Below are positions 1 to 8,263 of a stretch of DNA of 64,000 nt, one piece after another. Under the pieces are notes generated by a model that was not told the DNA's origin, did no database searches, and saw only the letters and a list, made by a program, of their open reading frames with translations. The translations under genes and the position numbers were made by a program. The DNA lies in the NCBI GenBank assembly GCA_000421325.1, contig ATWQ01000006.1, positions 1 through 64,000 on the forward strand, read 5' to 3'. Within the stretch, counting starts at the first letter, position 1; each line of letters opens with the position of its first letter. The stretch comes from an alpha proteobacterium SCGC AAA536-K22. GTDB lineage: Bacteria; Pseudomonadota; Alphaproteobacteria; Puniceispirillales; Marisalimonadaceae.

Positions 1-713
1 GCTTCTTGCATATGATACCCAGAAATTGAAATGGAGTTGAACTTTGGCATTTTCTTAGATGTAAAATGGATAATATCTGACACAATTCTCATAGAGGGCT
101 CTGGTGGGTAGATATAAGTATTCCTAACCATAAATTCTTTCAAAATATCATTCTGAATTGTTCCACTTAATTTTTCAAGACTAACTCCCTGCTCTTCTGC
201 AGCAACTATATACCCCGCTAATACAGGAAGAACTGCACCATTCATAGTCATGGAAACAGACATTTTATCGAGAGGGATACCTTCAAAAAGAATTTTCATA
301 TCCTCAACGCTATCAATTGCTACTCCAGCCTTGCCTACATCACCATACACTCTTTCGTGATCTGAATCATAACCTCTATGTGTTGCTAGATCAAAAGCTA
401 CAGATAATCCCTTTTGCCCCGAAGCCAAATTTCTTTTATAAAATTCGTTAGATTCAGAAGCTGTTGAAAAACCTGCGTATTGCCTTATTGTCCACGGTCT
501 TCCTGTGTACATTGTTGCTTTTGGACCTCTAACATAAGGAGCTTCTCCTGGATTAGAGCCAAGATGTTTTATATCTTTATTGTCTAGCTCAGTGTAAAGA
601 GGTTTAATGTTAATACCTTCTGGCGTTTCAACTATAATTGCATCAATATCTTGTTTTTTTAGCTCCTTAAGAGCGTTTTCTTTCCAACTTTCTAAGCAAT
701 TATTTTTTGTCAT
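1..713 (-). CDS. methylmalonyl-CoA mutase, N-terminal part (cut by window edge)
   Basis: This is the first 237 codons of the adenosylcobalamin-dependent methylmalonyl-CoA mutase that is complete at 45969-48146; the shared part is identical. It contains the substrate-barrel motif [11 protein letters not shown] and the stretch [13 protein letters not shown]. The start is the ATG at 711-713, downstream of pccA in the same order as in the right copy. Only the catalytic-barrel portion is present and the cobalamin domain is missing. Because it lies in the inverted repeat it may be an assembly or amplification artefact rather than a second locus. Confidence 0.9.
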   Translation of the reverse strand, partial: MTKNNCLESWKENALKELKKQDIDAIIVETPEGINIKPLYTELDNKDIKHLGSNPGEAPYVRGPKATMYTGRPWTIRQYAGFSTASESNEFYKRNLASGQKGLSVAFDLATHRGYDSDHERVYGDVGKAGVAIDSVEDMKILFEGIPLDKMSVSMTMNGAVLPVLAGYIVAAEEQGVSLEKLSGTIQNDILKEFMVRNTYIYPPEPSMRIVSDIIHFTSKKMPKFNSISISGYHMQE

Positions 714-740
714 TTATTTATCTCTTAAAGCTTAAATTAT

Positions 741-2816
741 CTATTTAAATATGAATTCCATTATTATTTGGTCAACAGACAAAGTAGCGCCCTCTTGATA
801 ATTTATTTTGTAAACCATACATTTTTTTGAAGCTGTTAAAGTGTTTTCCATTTTCATTGCTTCTACAACACATAATGGCTGTCCTTCATCTATAATATCA
901 TTTTCTTTAACTAAAACTCTAATTAATTTTCCTGGCATTGGACATATTAAAAGGTTTGATCTATCTTCGATTTTAATTGGTTTCATGTATTTATAATGTT
1001 CAGCTACATGTCTTGGAAAAATAGTTGCTGACATTGAAATGCCTCTATAGAAAAGTTCTAAATTTGGGTTCTGATAGTTTATCCTACATTGAATTTTATC
1101 AGGAAAAGTTAATTCATGATTACTGTCATTGAAAAGTTTAATAGATGCTGAAACTAATTTTGCAATAAAATCTTTTTGAATATCTATAATCAAATATTCA
1201 TTTACCATGCCTGACGTCTTTTTCGATGGTATGGGCTGAACATATAATTGAATTTTATCTTCAACTTGTTTTTTAATTTTAAAATTTAATTTAGAGATCT
1301 CTGATACTAATGATTTATAATTGATGTGGACTTGCCATTCCTTAGAAAACCCTTCTGAAATTTCAAAATCTTTTGATATTTCAGTTATATGATAAGCAAG
1401 GATTATAGAAGCTAAAGTCCATTCTTCATGCTTGTTAGGAATAATTCCCTGAAAGCCCTCTTCAAATTCATCTTGGATAAATGATGTGCTTAAGTTAGCA
1501 GACTTAAATCTTTTATTCCCTAAAATAGCCGACAGGAAAGGTATATTGTGATCAATACCCTCTAGCAAAAAATTATCTAAAGCAGATTCCATTCTTTTTA
1601 TTGAAACATCTCGTGTTTCACCCCATGAGCACAGTTTAGCAATCATTGGATCATAAAACATTGATACTTCATCACCTTCTCTTACTCCATTATCATTTCT
1701 TATAATTGAACCGTCAGGGTATTTTTTTTCTTTGGGTGGATGATATTTAGTTAATCTTCCTGTAGAGGGTAAAAAGTTTTTATATGGATTTTCAGCATAG
1801 ATTCTTGTTTCTATAGCTGAACCGTTTAACTTTATATCTTTTTGAGTAATATCTAATTTTTTACCGAATGCAATGTTAATCATCTGTTCTACTAGGTCTA
1901 TACCAGTGATTAATTCAGTAACAGGATGTTCAACTTGTAAACGTGTATTCATTTCCAAAAAATAAAATTTTTTTTCTTTATCTACTATAAATTCAACAGT
2001 CCCAGCACTAGAATAACAAACCTTTCTAGATAATTGTACAGCTTGATCACCCATTTCTTTTCTAGTTTGTTCATCTAAAAAAGGTGATGGTGCTTCTTCA
2101 ATAACTTTTTGATTTCTTCTTTGAATAGAGCACTCTCTTTCACCTAAATACACTATGTTCCCATAATTATCAGCTAAAATTTGAATTTCAATATGTCTTG
2201 GTTCAGTTATAAATTTTTCAATAAAAATACGTTTGTCTCCAAAACTATTTAAAGCTTCGCTTTCTGCTCTTTCAAAATTCTCCGAAATCTCGTCTCTTGA
2301 GAAAGCAATTCTCATGCCTTTGCCACCACCACCCGCACTTGCTTTTATCATAACCGGATAGCCTATTTCGTCAGCAATCTTAATAGCTTCATTCTTGTCT
2401 TTAATAATACCTATGTGACCTGGAACGGTATTAACATTGGCAGTTTGGGCAATTTTTTTTGATTCTATTTTATCTCCCATTGAAGCAATAGCTGACTTTG
2501 AGGGGCCAATAAAAATAATTCCAGCCTTTTTCAAAGCTTCTGCAAAATCAGCATTTTCTGATAAGAACCCGTATCCGGGATGTAAGGCGTCACAATTCAT
2601 GTCCTTACATGCTTTAATGATTAAATCTGATCTTAAATAACTCTCTGATGCTAAAGAAGCCCCTAAGTGAAAGGCTTCATCAGCTAGACGAACGTGTTCA
2701 GCATATCGGTCTGCATCTGAAAAAACAGCAACAGTTTTGATATTCATTTTTCTTGCAGTTTTGATTACTCTACAAGCTATTTCCCCACGATTTGCAATTA
2801 AAATTTTTTTAAACAT
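741..2816 (-). CDS. pccA: propionyl-CoA carboxylase alpha subunit (biotin carboxylase + biotin carrier), duplicate copy
   Basis: The 691-residue protein is identical to that at 43866-45941. It has a biotin carboxylase N-domain starting FKKILIANRGEIA, an ATP-grasp domain with the glycine loop GGGGKGMR at residues 162-169, and a C-terminal biotinyl domain with EAMKMEN at 652-658 (biotinylated Lys 655). It carboxylates biotin for transfer to propionyl-CoA. Only a pccB fragment sits upstream, so this copy lacks an intact partner and, as drawn, its promoter. If the inverted repeat is artefactual this gene does not exist as a second copy. Confidence 0.93.
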   Translation of the reverse strand: MFKKILIANRGEIACRVIKTARKMNIKTVAVFSDADRYAEHVRLADEAFHLGASLASESYLRSDLIIKACKDMNCDALHPGYGFLSENADFAEALKKAGIIFIGPSKSAIASMGDKIESKKIAQTANVNTVPGHIGIIKDKNEAIKIADEIGYPVMIKASAGGGGKGMRIAFSRDEISENFERAESEALNSFGDKRIFIEKFITEPRHIEIQILADNYGNIVYLGERECSIQRRNQKVIEEAPSPFLDEQTRKEMGDQAVQLSRKVCYSSAGTVEFIVDKEKKFYFLEMNTRLQVEHPVTELITGIDLVEQMINIAFGKKLDITQKDIKLNGSAIETRIYAENPYKNFLPSTGRLTKYHPPKEKKYPDGSIIRNDNGVREGDEVSMFYDPMIAKLCSWGETRDVSIKRMESALDNFLLEGIDHNIPFLSAILGNKRFKSANLSTSFIQDEFEEGFQGIIPNKHEEWTLASIILAYHITEISKDFEISEGFSKEWQVHINYKSLVSEISKLNFKIKKQVEDKIQLYVQPIPSKKTSGMVNEYLIIDIQKDFIAKLVSASIKLFNDSNHELTFPDKIQCRINYQNPNLELFYRGISMSATIFPRHVAEHYKYMKPIKIEDRSNLLICPMPGKLIRVLVKENDIIDEGQPLCVVEAMKMENTLTASKKCMVYKINYQEGATLSVDQIIMEFIFK

Positions 2817-2834
2817 TTTTTACTTCTATAATTA

Positions 2835-3173
2835 TTAAAGAGGAATATTTCCAAATTTTTTATCTGGATTAGTTTGTGTTTTATTTTTTAATTTCGAAAA
2901 AGCTTGTATAAGCCGAAATCTAGAATTACTCGGTATAATAACATCATCAAGGAATCCTCTCTCGGCAGCGATAAAAGGATTGGCAAATGTTTCTTCATAA
3001 TCTAAAGTTCTTTTTTGAATTTTTGTTGGATCGTCAAGTTCATCTCTAAATAAAATTTCAACCGCACCTTTAGCGCCCATAACTGCTATTTCTGCAGTTG
3101 GCCAAGCATAATTTGCATCCCCTCTTAAGTGCTTTGAACTCATTACGTCATAGGCACCACCATAAGCTTTTCT
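2835..3173 (-). pseudogene. C-terminal fragment of propionyl-CoA carboxylase beta subunit
   Basis: This is the last 112 codons of pccB (from the [10 protein letters not shown] region to the stop), identical to 43509-43847. The coding frame is cut at 3173, where the inverted repeat ends, so the fragment has no native start. An internal ATG at 3143 opens a 102-codon frame but would not encode a working carboxyltransferase. It overlaps the last codons of the truncated mobAB frame. This is remnant or chimera sequence. Confidence 0.93.
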
Positions 3174-4038
3174 CTTCGTTTTGATCGTTTTCTTGAATTA
3201 GAGCAAACCTCTCTTTAGATGAAATAATCATGGGTCTTGCTCCAGCTTTTCTTAAGTTGTAAGAATCTTTTCCTGGTTTATCTATATCAAATTTGTGATG
3301 AGCATGTTTTAGAGTACCCACATTAATACCAATTTTAGTAAAATTTTTAATTAATTTTGTAGATAAAGTTGTTTTGCCTGATCCAGACCAGCCCGCCAGC
3401 CCAAACAAAGGTGGTAATTTGCCAAGGATTTGTTGTGCAAGGATAAGATCTTGAGGTGAATTCAAATTAGTAAAAGGATCAAAGTCGGAATTTTGTATTT
3501 TATCAAAGTCAACATAAGCAATGTTTAGTTGAGCTGTAAAAATATCTATTTTTCTAACACCTTCATTTAGAGCACTTTGTAATTTTTGATTAATATCTGA
3601 TTTCCATAAAGCTATTACTGGATGATTAAACCCTCTTGATTTTGCAACCACCAAATCAACTTCTGGAGTTTTATTCTTTGCTTCGACCATAGATTGAACT
3701 AGATTCTTAGGAAGAAATGGAGTATCGCACGGTAAAGTCAAAACCCAATCTTGATTTATTTCCTTTGCCCAATTTAATGATGCTAAAATTCCAGCTAAGG
3801 GCCCCAAGTGACCTTTGATAGGATCCTTAATTATCTTGTAACCAAACTTTTGAAAGCTATCAAAATTTGTATTTATATTTAATGCAATAGGTGCAACTTT
3901 GCCTGATACTTTTTCTAAAACATAAGATAAAAGTGGTCTATCCAAAAGATGGATTAAAGCTTTTTCTTTACCACCCATCCTTCTACCTTTGCCTCCTGCT
4001 AAAATGACACACGGTATTATTTCGTTTAATGTTTCCAA
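3148..4038 (-). CDS. mobA: molybdenum cofactor guanylyltransferase MobA fused to MobB, C-terminus truncated
   Basis: Residues 1-about 207 are MobA, which attaches GMP to molybdopterin: nucleotide loop [11 protein letters not shown] near the N-terminus and the PCDTPFL motif. It is followed by a MobB P-loop domain (GWSGSGKTT) and the MobB motif [10 protein letters not shown]. The last 7-8 residues (KSLWWCL) are read out of the inverted repeat after 3173, so MobB loses its end. No ATG is available. I place the start at TTG 4036-4038 because AAGG lies nine bases upstream; TTG 4045-4047 is an alternative three codons earlier. The gene follows fdhD directly, in one leftward operon serving molybdo- or tungsto-enzymes. 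Confidence 0.85.
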   Translation of the reverse strand: METLNEIIPCVILAGGKGRRMGGKEKALIHLLDRPLLSYVLEKVSGKVAPIALNINTNFDSFQKFGYKIIKDPIKGHLGPLAGILASLNWAKEINQDWVLTLPCDTPFLPKNLVQSMVEAKNKTPEVDLVVAKSRGFNHPVIALWKSDINQKLQSALNEGVRKIDIFTAQLNIAYVDFDKIQNSDFDPFTNLNSPQDLILAQQILGKLPPLFGLAGWSGSGKTTLSTKLIKNFTKIGINVGTLKHAHHKFDIDKPGKDSYNLRKAGARPMIISSKERFALIQENDQNEEKSLWWCL

Positions 4039-4050
4039 ATTATTCAACCT

Positions 4051-4929
4051 TCAGTTGATCAAAGACCTTTGTGCAGACACTACGTCTTCATTCGCAACTG
4101 CCTTGATGTCAGTATCAAAATTCACCCTATCTACACCATTTGCAATTATCATCCTCTTACCTTTAGCTCTTCCAATTAATGTAAGACCGGCTTCTCTAGC
4201 AAGTTTAACTCCTGATTCAGTAAAACCTGACCTTGATATTAATATTGGGATTCCCATTTGAACTGTTTTTATGACCATTTCTGAGGTAAGTCTTCCAGTT
4301 GTATAAAAAATTTTATCATTTGCATTTTCTTTATTTAAAAACATCCAACCAGCAATCTTATCTACGGCATTATGTCTACCAACATCTTCAACATAAATTA
4401 GAGGTGAATCTTTTTGGCATAATACGCAACCATGAAGGGCTCCTGCTTTTAAATACAAGCTGGGTCTTGTATTAACTTTTTTTGAAATCGTATAAATCCA
4501 AGAAGTTTTTATTTTTGTTTTTTTATCAAGATTAACTGATGAAAAATCATCCATTATATCTCCATAAACTGTGCCCACTGCACAGCCACTTGTTCTGATT
4601 TTCTTCTCCATTTTTTTTTCATAGTTTGTTTTTCGTTCAGTTCTTACGATTACAACTTGGAGGTCTTCGTCATAATCAATTCCTGAAATGACATCATCTC
4701 TCTTCAGCATATTTTGGTTAAGCAGATAGCCAACTGCTAACAAGTCAGGCATATCACCTAATGTCATGACGGTGACAATTTCTTGTTTGTTAAGATAGAT
4801 TGTTAATGGAATTTCTTTAACGACAGGTAGTCTTATATTTTCACCAGATTCATTTAAACACTCGATTGACTCAGTTAGATTATCATTTTCTAAATTAGGT
4901 GAAATATAAAACTCTTTATTGTTTTCCAT
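4051..4929 (-). CDS. fdhD: formate dehydrogenase accessory sulfurtransferase FdhD
   Basis: FdhD passes sulfur from the cysteine desulfurase to the Mo/W-bis-MGD cofactor of formate dehydrogenase in the cytoplasm. The 292-residue length is normal. Family signatures include ALHGCVLC, VEDVGRHNAVDKI, TTGRLTSEMV and SRSGFTESGVKLAREAGLTL. The catalytic loop reads TSGCAVGTVYGD: Cys116 is kept, but the second cysteine of the E. coli CxxC pair is glycine. The gene sits between a ModE-type regulator and mobAB on the same strand; its stop codon is followed at once by the mobA ribosome-binding region. No formate dehydrogenase structural gene is in the window. Confidence 0.92.
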   Translation of the reverse strand: MENNKEFYISPNLENDNLTESIECLNESGENIRLPVVKEIPLTIYLNKQEIVTVMTLGDMPDLLAVGYLLNQNMLKRDDVISGIDYDEDLQVVIVRTERKTNYEKKMEKKIRTSGCAVGTVYGDIMDDFSSVNLDKKTKIKTSWIYTISKKVNTRPSLYLKAGALHGCVLCQKDSPLIYVEDVGRHNAVDKIAGWMFLNKENANDKIFYTTGRLTSEMVIKTVQMGIPILISRSGFTESGVKLAREAGLTLIGRAKGKRMIIANGVDRVNFDTDIKAVANEDVVSAQRSLIN

Positions 4930-4940
4930 AGTCTTACCTT

Positions 4941-5333
4941 TTATCTAAGAGTTTGTTTGGATGCAGCCCAATTAATGAATTCTTGAGATTCTTTTGACAA
5001 GTGGTCACATAAATTCAAATATTTTTTTAAAAGCTCTTTTCCAAAAGAGGTAATGTGTGTACCTTTATTTCCCAATTTTTTTTCTAAAATAGGTGTTGGG
5101 AATGCTTCTTCTATAGTCTTAAGAAGCAAAGTAGCTCTTCTTGTGCTCATGCCCATTTCTTTTGCTGCAGATCTAATAGAACCTCTATTAGCAACTAAGT
5201 TAAACAGCTCCATTTTCCCAGCGCCAATCATATGACCTTTAATATAAACTTTGATCCTTACACCATTTTCATTTTCATTTACTAGTCTAGGTGGTAAAGA
5301 AGAATTTTTTAAATTTGTAGATCTGTTTTTCAT
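4941..5333 (-). CDS. ModE-type winged-helix regulator, DNA-binding domain only
   Basis: This is a 130-residue protein with the LysR/ModE-like N-terminal helix-turn-helix: ELFNLVANRGSIRSAAKEM (residues about 43-60) followed by GMSTRRATLLLKTIEEAF, and a C-terminal helix. It lacks the MOP/TOBE molybdate-binding domains of full-length ModE, so it cannot sense oxyanion that way. It starts the leftward regulator-fdhD-mobAB operon, ending 11 bases before fdhD, and is divergent from the HTH/PBP regulator at 5393. It is probably a repressor or activator of Mo/W genes; the ligand partner is unknown. Confidence 0.75.
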   Translation of the reverse strand: MKNRSTNLKNSSLPPRLVNENENGVRIKVYIKGHMIGAGKMELFNLVANRGSIRSAAKEMGMSTRRATLLLKTIEEAFPTPILEKKLGNKGTHITSFGKELLKKYLNLCDHLSKESQEFINWAASKQTLR

Positions 5334-5368
5334 TAACTAATTATATAGTATAATGTAAAAATACACTA
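5327..5368. promoter_or_regulatory. candidate divergent promoter/operator between two metal regulators
   Basis: On the + strand a perfect TATAAT lies at 5349-5354, 16 bases after TTTTCA (5327-5332). It overlaps a 7-bp inverted repeat with one mismatch (TAGTATA 5346-5352, TACACTA 5362-5368, nine bases apart). On the - strand TATAAT can be read at 5345-5340, very close to the leftward start at 5333. The arrangement fits cross- or auto-regulation of the two divergent regulator genes. In an AT-rich spacer such matches also arise by chance. Confidence 0.35.
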
Positions 5369-5392
5369 AATATTTATTATGGAAATGAGCTT

Positions 5393-6262
5393 ATGTCTGA
5401 ATACTTTACAACTGATGAATTAGCAGAGTTTCTAAGAATTAAACCAAGAAAAGTTTACGATTTAGTTTCTACAGACAAAGTTCCTTATTCAAGAGTAATG
5501 GGTAAATTATTGTTTTCTAAATCTGAAATATCAAATTGGATTTCTGGTGGAAAAAATAATAAATCTACTCAAAAAAATCTACCAAATATAATATTAGGAA
5601 GTCATGACCCTCTTCTAGAATTAGCAGTCAAACAGTCAAAATCTGGGATTGCAATGTCATTTGATGGAAGTACTGAAGGATTACACAGATTTAAACTTAA
5701 TCAGGGTATAGCGTCAGGGCTTCATATTTATGATAGTGATTTGGAATCTTGGAATGTTCCAATAGTAAAAAAATGTCTAGAAAAACAAGATTTTGTTTTA
5801 ATGGAATGGGCCAAAAGAGATAGAGGTTTAATCTATAAACCAAAAGAAAAAAGTGAAAAGAAATCTATAAATGAATTCTTAGGTCAGAGACTTGTTACTA
5901 GACAAAGTGGATCTGGATCAGATAATTATTTCAGATATATATGTAAAAGAGAAAATATTAATTCCTCTGATTTTATTGGTACTGAAGTCACTTACTCCGA
6001 AAACGACGCTGTTTCACTTATTTTATCAAACAATGCAGATGTAACTCTTGGTCTTGCATCTGAGGCTAAAAAGCATCAGTTGGGATTTGTTCATATTGCT
6101 ACTGAAAGATTTGATATTGTTGTAAATAGAATTTCTTGGTTTGAAAAACCTTTTCAAAGACTTTTGAGTTTTTCTAGATCTGACGATTTTTTAAATACTG
6201 CTTCAAATTTTTTTGGTTATAATATTAATGATTTAGGAACAGTACATTTCAATAATAAATAG
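5393..6262 (+). CDS. HTH (excisionase-type) regulator with periplasmic-binding-protein-like sensor domain
   Basis: This is a 289-residue protein. Residues 5-50 form a MerR/excisionase-type winged helix (FTTDELAEFLRIKPRKVY, ending SKSEISNWI). The rest resembles a cytosolic PBP-like domain, with SHDPLLELA, FDGSTEGLHRF, QGIASGLHIY, RQSGSGSDNYF and a C-terminal lobe with DVTLGLASEAK. Such HTH-PBP proteins are typically tied to molybdate/tungstate or related small-ligand control. No signal peptide is present, so it is cytoplasmic. It is divergent from the ModE-type gene and in the same region as fdhD, mobAB and tupABC, which supports metal-oxyanion sensing as an inference. Confidence 0.8.
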   Translation: MSEYFTTDELAEFLRIKPRKVYDLVSTDKVPYSRVMGKLLFSKSEISNWISGGKNNKSTQKNLPNIILGSHDPLLELAVKQSKSGIAMSFDGSTEGLHRFKLNQGIASGLHIYDSDLESWNVPIVKKCLEKQDFVLMEWAKRDRGLIYKPKEKSEKKSINEFLGQRLVTRQSGSGSDNYFRYICKRENINSSDFIGTEVTYSENDAVSLILSNNADVTLGLASEAKKHQLGFVHIATERFDIVVNRISWFEKPFQRLLSFSRSDDFLNTASNFFGYNINDLGTVHFNNK

Positions 6263-6270
6263 GCAAAAAA

Positions 6271-6375
6271 ATGTTTAAAGAAATTGGTAAGGGGTTGTTA
6301 GGTGTTGCAATAATACTCATTCTATTTTTTTTCTTTTTAGGGGCCAAAACATTTATTTTCACTTCTTTAGTTTAA
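6271..6375 (+). CDS. 34-residue single-span membrane peptide
   Basis: This short frame begins with ATG eight bases after the regulator stop, preceded by AGGC, and ends TAA. The translation starts MFKEIGKGLLGVAIILI, continues through a phenylalanine-rich hydrophobic run and ends FIFTSLV. It has a charged N-terminus followed by one membrane span of about 20 residues, typical of small inner-membrane proteins. It probably shares the transcript of the HTH-PBP gene. No homologue is recognised, and chance cannot be excluded for a frame this short. Confidence 0.45.
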   Translation: MFKEIGKGLLGVAIILILFFFFLGAKTFIFTSLV

Positions 6376-6390
6376 GTTGTTAAACTATTG

Positions 6391-7278
6391 ATGAAAATTT
6401 TAAAAGTAATTAGCCTACAAAATAAGAAAATCAAATTAGATGTTTTACCTGAAATTGGTGGAAGAATAAGTAGTTTAATTTGTGACGATTTTCATGTTTT
6501 ACGTCCAATACCTCTCCATGATCTAAAGTCTATTCATTTGTTTAAAGGTGGGAGTTTCCCATTAGCTCCATTTTCTAATAGAATTAAAAATGCAAAATTT
6601 AAATTTAATGGATTGGAATACAATTTAAATCAAAATGCTTTTCCTCATGCAATTCATGGTCATGGATACTTAAGTGAATGGAGCATTATAGAACAATCAA
6701 ATTCTTCTGTTATTTTAATTTATCGACATGAAGCAGATAAATTCGGTTGGCCTTGGTCATATGAAATAACTCAATCAATTTATTTGACTGCTTTCTCATG
6801 CAAAATTGAACTAAAACTTGTGAATAATTCAAAAAACATTATGCCTTTTGGATTTGGAATACACCCATTTTTCAATTTTAATGATGCGGTTAAATTAAGA
6901 TTGAATGCTTCAAGGGAATGGGAAGGACAACCTGAAGATTTTCCAACTAAAACTAAGCCTATAGAAAATAACTTTAATTTTAGAAATGGAAAAGCATTGT
7001 GGAATAATGAAAAGACAGTGTGTTATGAGAATTTCAGTGGAAAGGTTCAAATTATTTGGCCTAATAAAAAGAAAAAAATCACAATGAAAGTGGACAAAAT
7101 TTTCAATCATTTAATTGTGCATGTTCCAAAAAGAGAGGAATATTTTTGTATTGAGCCAGTAAGCCATCCAACTGACGGCTTTAACTTAATACACGGAAAA
7201 AAAGAAAATATAGATTGTAAGTATCTGGAACCAAATGAATACATAAGTGGTTTGATAGAGTTAGATATAGAACAATAG
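6391..7278 (+). CDS. aldose 1-epimerase (mutarotase) family protein
   Basis: The protein has 295 residues if it starts at the ATG at 6391; an in-frame TTG precedes it directly. It has galactose-mutarotase fold hallmarks: GGSFPLAPFSNRI near the N-terminus, HAIHGHGYLSEW (catalytic-type His), FGFGIHPFF (second His) and CIEPVSHPTDGFN (general-base Glu region). It would interconvert anomers of a free sugar. The next genes are a lactonase and polyol/aldonate dehydrogenases, which places it at the start of an oxidative sugar route. Its 3' end converges on the lactonase gene with only three bases between stops. Confidence 0.85.
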   Translation: MKILKVISLQNKKIKLDVLPEIGGRISSLICDDFHVLRPIPLHDLKSIHLFKGGSFPLAPFSNRIKNAKFKFNGLEYNLNQNAFPHAIHGHGYLSEWSIIEQSNSSVILIYRHEADKFGWPWSYEITQSIYLTAFSCKIELKLVNNSKNIMPFGFGIHPFFNFNDAVKLRLNASREWEGQPEDFPTKTKPIENNFNFRNGKALWNNEKTVCYENFSGKVQIIWPNKKKKITMKVDKIFNHLIVHVPKREEYFCIEPVSHPTDGFNLIHGKKENIDCKYLEPNEYISGLIELDIEQ

Positions 7279-7281
7279 TTT

Positions 7282-8178
7282 TTATCCAAAAAAGGGAAAT
7301 TGAATTCCTTTAACTCCAGGAACTTTTAAAGCAAATATTCCACCTGCTAAAGGTTGTTTTTCTTCTGTTCCTATAGTTATATCTTTCCCAATAGATGTGA
7401 CATACATAATCTCTAGATCTTTTCCACCAAAGGCAATTTTAGTAGGTTTTTCTACTGGCATTTTTATAATCATATCAACTTTTCCTTTTGGAGTAATTCT
7501 TACTATCTCCCAACCAGAAACTCCAGCCATCCAATAACAGCCATCAGTGTCAATACATCCTCCATCTGGCCTTCCTGCTATATCATTGGTATCAAAGAAA
7601 ACGCGTTTGTTAGACCAAACACCCTCATCCAAATCATAATCATATGCCCATATAGTTCTTACCCAATCAGCACTATCGGAAACGTATGCTATTTTACTAT
7701 CGGGTGAAAAAGCCAATCCATTAATTACGTTGAAACCACTCATTATTTTCTTAACATTTCTATCTGGATTAAGACAATAGAGGTTTCCTTTTGCCCCAAT
7801 ATTCTTGTTTGGACCATTAATTGGCATTGTTCCTGCGTAAAATCTTCCTTTCATATCAACTGTCCCGTCATTAAATCTATTTTCTAAGACGTGACTTTCA
7901 GGATTATTTATAAAAGACATACTTTTATCATTTTGCTTTAATTCAAAAAAACCATCAGTAAGAGCTAAAATAATATTAAGGTTTTTTTTTATTGCAAAAC
8001 ATCCAATTGGTTTACCAACATCGATAGTTTTATTTTTTCCATTTATGGGATTGTACTTGTTAAGTTGGCAATTATTGATATCAACCCAGTAGAGATTTTG
8101 GTCGACTATTGACCAAATAGGACCTTCTCCTAAATTTGCTTTTATATCTAACACGCAATCTACGTAAATATTATTCAA
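7282..8178 (-). CDS. SMP-30/gluconolactonase family lactonase
   Basis: This is a 298-residue six-bladed propeller of the SMP-30/regucalcin family. It shows LGEGPIW (metal-ligand Glu), DGTVDMKGRFYAGTM, GLAFSPDSKIAYVSDS and DTDGCYWMAGV. Family members hydrolyse aldono-lactones to aldonic acids with a divalent metal. No signal peptide is present, so it is cytoplasmic. It lies 85 bases downstream of an idonate-type dehydrogenase on the same strand, so the two probably act in sequence on a sugar acid. The exact sugar cannot be told from sequence. Confidence 0.87.
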   Translation of the reverse strand: MNNIYVDCVLDIKANLGEGPIWSIVDQNLYWVDINNCQLNKYNPINGKNKTIDVGKPIGCFAIKKNLNIILALTDGFFELKQNDKSMSFINNPESHVLENRFNDGTVDMKGRFYAGTMPINGPNKNIGAKGNLYCLNPDRNVKKIMSGFNVINGLAFSPDSKIAYVSDSADWVRTIWAYDYDLDEGVWSNKRVFFDTNDIAGRPDGGCIDTDGCYWMAGVSGWEIVRITPKGKVDMIIKMPVEKPTKIAFGGKDLEIMYVTSIGKDITIGTEEKQPLAGGIFALKVPGVKGIQFPFFG

Positions 8179-8263
8179 TTTATTTTCTCCAACATTACAA
8201 AAAATTAAATAAAATAACTATTTTATCACCTTAGGTAAAGTTAAGGATATAGCAGGTATAAAA

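Larger units (their letters stand above)
1..3173. repeat. 3,173-bp inverted repeat, left copy
   Basis: Every position x here pairs with 46682-x in the right copy (43509-46681) as reverse complement. The 691-residue protein encoded inside is identical in both copies, and the intergenic bases I compared are identical too. Homology stops abruptly after 3173, inside a mobA-mobB gene; the left side runs off the window edge. The segment carries the 5' third of mutase, all of pccA and the last 112 codons of pccB. No transposase, direct repeat or att-like site lies at the join. A chimeric join or a very recent duplication are both possible. Confidence 0.97.

Noticed and set aside
1-3173. Composite transposon formed by the inverted repeat
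   Set aside because: The repeat carries only pcc/mutase genes and no transposase, terminal inverted repeats or target duplication.
5393-5550. Excisionase-like HTH suggesting prophage
   Set aside because: The same protein continues into a PBP-like sensor, and no integrase, att site or phage gene lies nearby.
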